DNA from: Symbiodinium natans
Taxonomy: Eukaryota > Sar > Dinophyceae > Suessiales > Symbiodiniaceae
Direction of reading: 5' to 3'
NCBI GenBank assembly: GCA_905221605.1
Contig: CAJNDS010000661.1
Location: 60,001 to 95,450 of the forward strand
DNA length: 35,450 nt
The position numbers and the translations under genes were made by a program. The number at the start of each line of letters is the position of its first letter. Position 1 is the first letter of the stretch. The notes under the pieces are model-generated. The model had not been told where the DNA came from. It made no database searches and saw nothing but the letters and a program-made list of their open reading frames with translations. Positions 34,899 to 35,450 of this stretch are shown piece by piece.

Positions 34899-35450
34899 AA
34901 GGGAGAGAGAAAAAGAGAGAGAAAGAGAGAGAGGAAAGAGAGGAAAGAGAGACAAAGAGAGAAAGGGAGCGAAAGAGAAAGAAAGAGAGAAAGAGAGAAA
35001 GAGAGAAAGAGAGAAAGAGAGAAAGAGAGAAAGAGAGAAAGAGAGAAAGAGAGAAAGAGAGAAAGAGAGAAAGAGAGAAAGGAAAGAAAGAGAGAAAGAG
35101 AGAAAGAGAGAAAGGAGAGAAAGAGAGAAAGAGAGAAAGAGAGAAAGAGAGAAAGAGAGAAAGAGAGAAAGAGAGAAAGAGAGAAAGAGAGAAAGAGAGA
35201 AAGAGAGAAAGAGAGAAAGAGAGAAAGAGAAGGAGAGAGAGAAGGAGAGAGAGAAGGAGAGAGAGAAGGAGAGAGAGAAGGAGAGAGAGAAGGAGAGAGA
35301 GAAGGAGAGAGAGAAGGAGAGAGAGAAGGAGAGAGAGAAGGAGAGAGAGAAGGAGAGAGAGAAGGAGAGAGAGAAGGAGAGAGAGAAGGAGAGAGAGAAG
35401 GAGAGAGAGAAAGAGAGAGAGAAGGAGAGAGAGAAGGAGAGAGAGAAGGA
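34858..35450 (+). repeat. GA-rich microsatellite
   Basis: Pure purine tract. It begins with GAGAGA and irregular GAAAGA, then GAGAGAAA 8-mers (34980-35225), then a GAGAGAGAAG 10-mer block (35230-35450) running off the window edge. No coding content. Confidence 0.98.

Overview
The window looks like nuclear DNA of a dinoflagellate, or a close alveolate relative. The most obvious feature is dozens of arrays of the telomere-type heptamer TTTAGGG/CCCTAAA in both orientations, separated by 50-300 bp of complex sequence. Long ORFs are absent. Most ORFs that can be called are either array translations (GFGVWGL or NPKPQTP peptides) or intron interior.

The complex islands between arrays turn out to contain short exons, all on the minus strand. 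Joining islands at AG acceptors and GT, GC or GA donors gives phase-consistent reading frames for three recognisable proteins. In minus-strand order these are: (1) a seryl-tRNA synthetase from its N-terminal linker to its C-terminus, 20 exons between 34389 and 21793; (2) a PPPDE/DeSI-type thiol peptidase domain followed by a helical repeat region, 16 exons between 16277 and 8905; (3) the N-terminal part of an endonuclease/exonuclease/phosphatase (CCR4/nocturnin-like) domain, 6 exons between 4833 and 980, cut off by the left edge. All three point the same way, like the unidirectional gene arrays known in dinoflagellates. In 39 inferred introns I count about 12 GT, 18 GC and 9 GA donors, a non-canonical mix known from dinoflagellates.

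So the telomere-like repeats lie in the introns of ordinary conserved genes. In at least two introns (16097-16153 and 15353-15489) the repeat unit itself supplies the 5' splice site (G|GTTTAGGG). At three places an array is flanked by 17-19 bp direct duplications; in two of these the duplication carries an AG|GT splice-like junction. This looks like target-site duplication by an intron-generating insertion (introner-like).

Other content: at least five copies of a roughly 100-bp foldback element (ends TTGGGATGTTCCCCC), a second hairpin family (ACTTGGAGGTTCATGG), a 110-bp foldback at 34664-34773, arrays of variant repeat units (TTTGGGG, TTTAGGGG, GGGTTGA, GGGTTCA, GGGTTTTTA, CTCCCTAAA), long homopolymers and a 590-bp GA-rich microsatellite at the right edge. 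The stretches 16640-21476 and 5090-8850 hold more minus-strand islands that look coding but that I could not assign. Exon boundaries were found by eye, from reading frame and remembered family motifs; no alignment was run.
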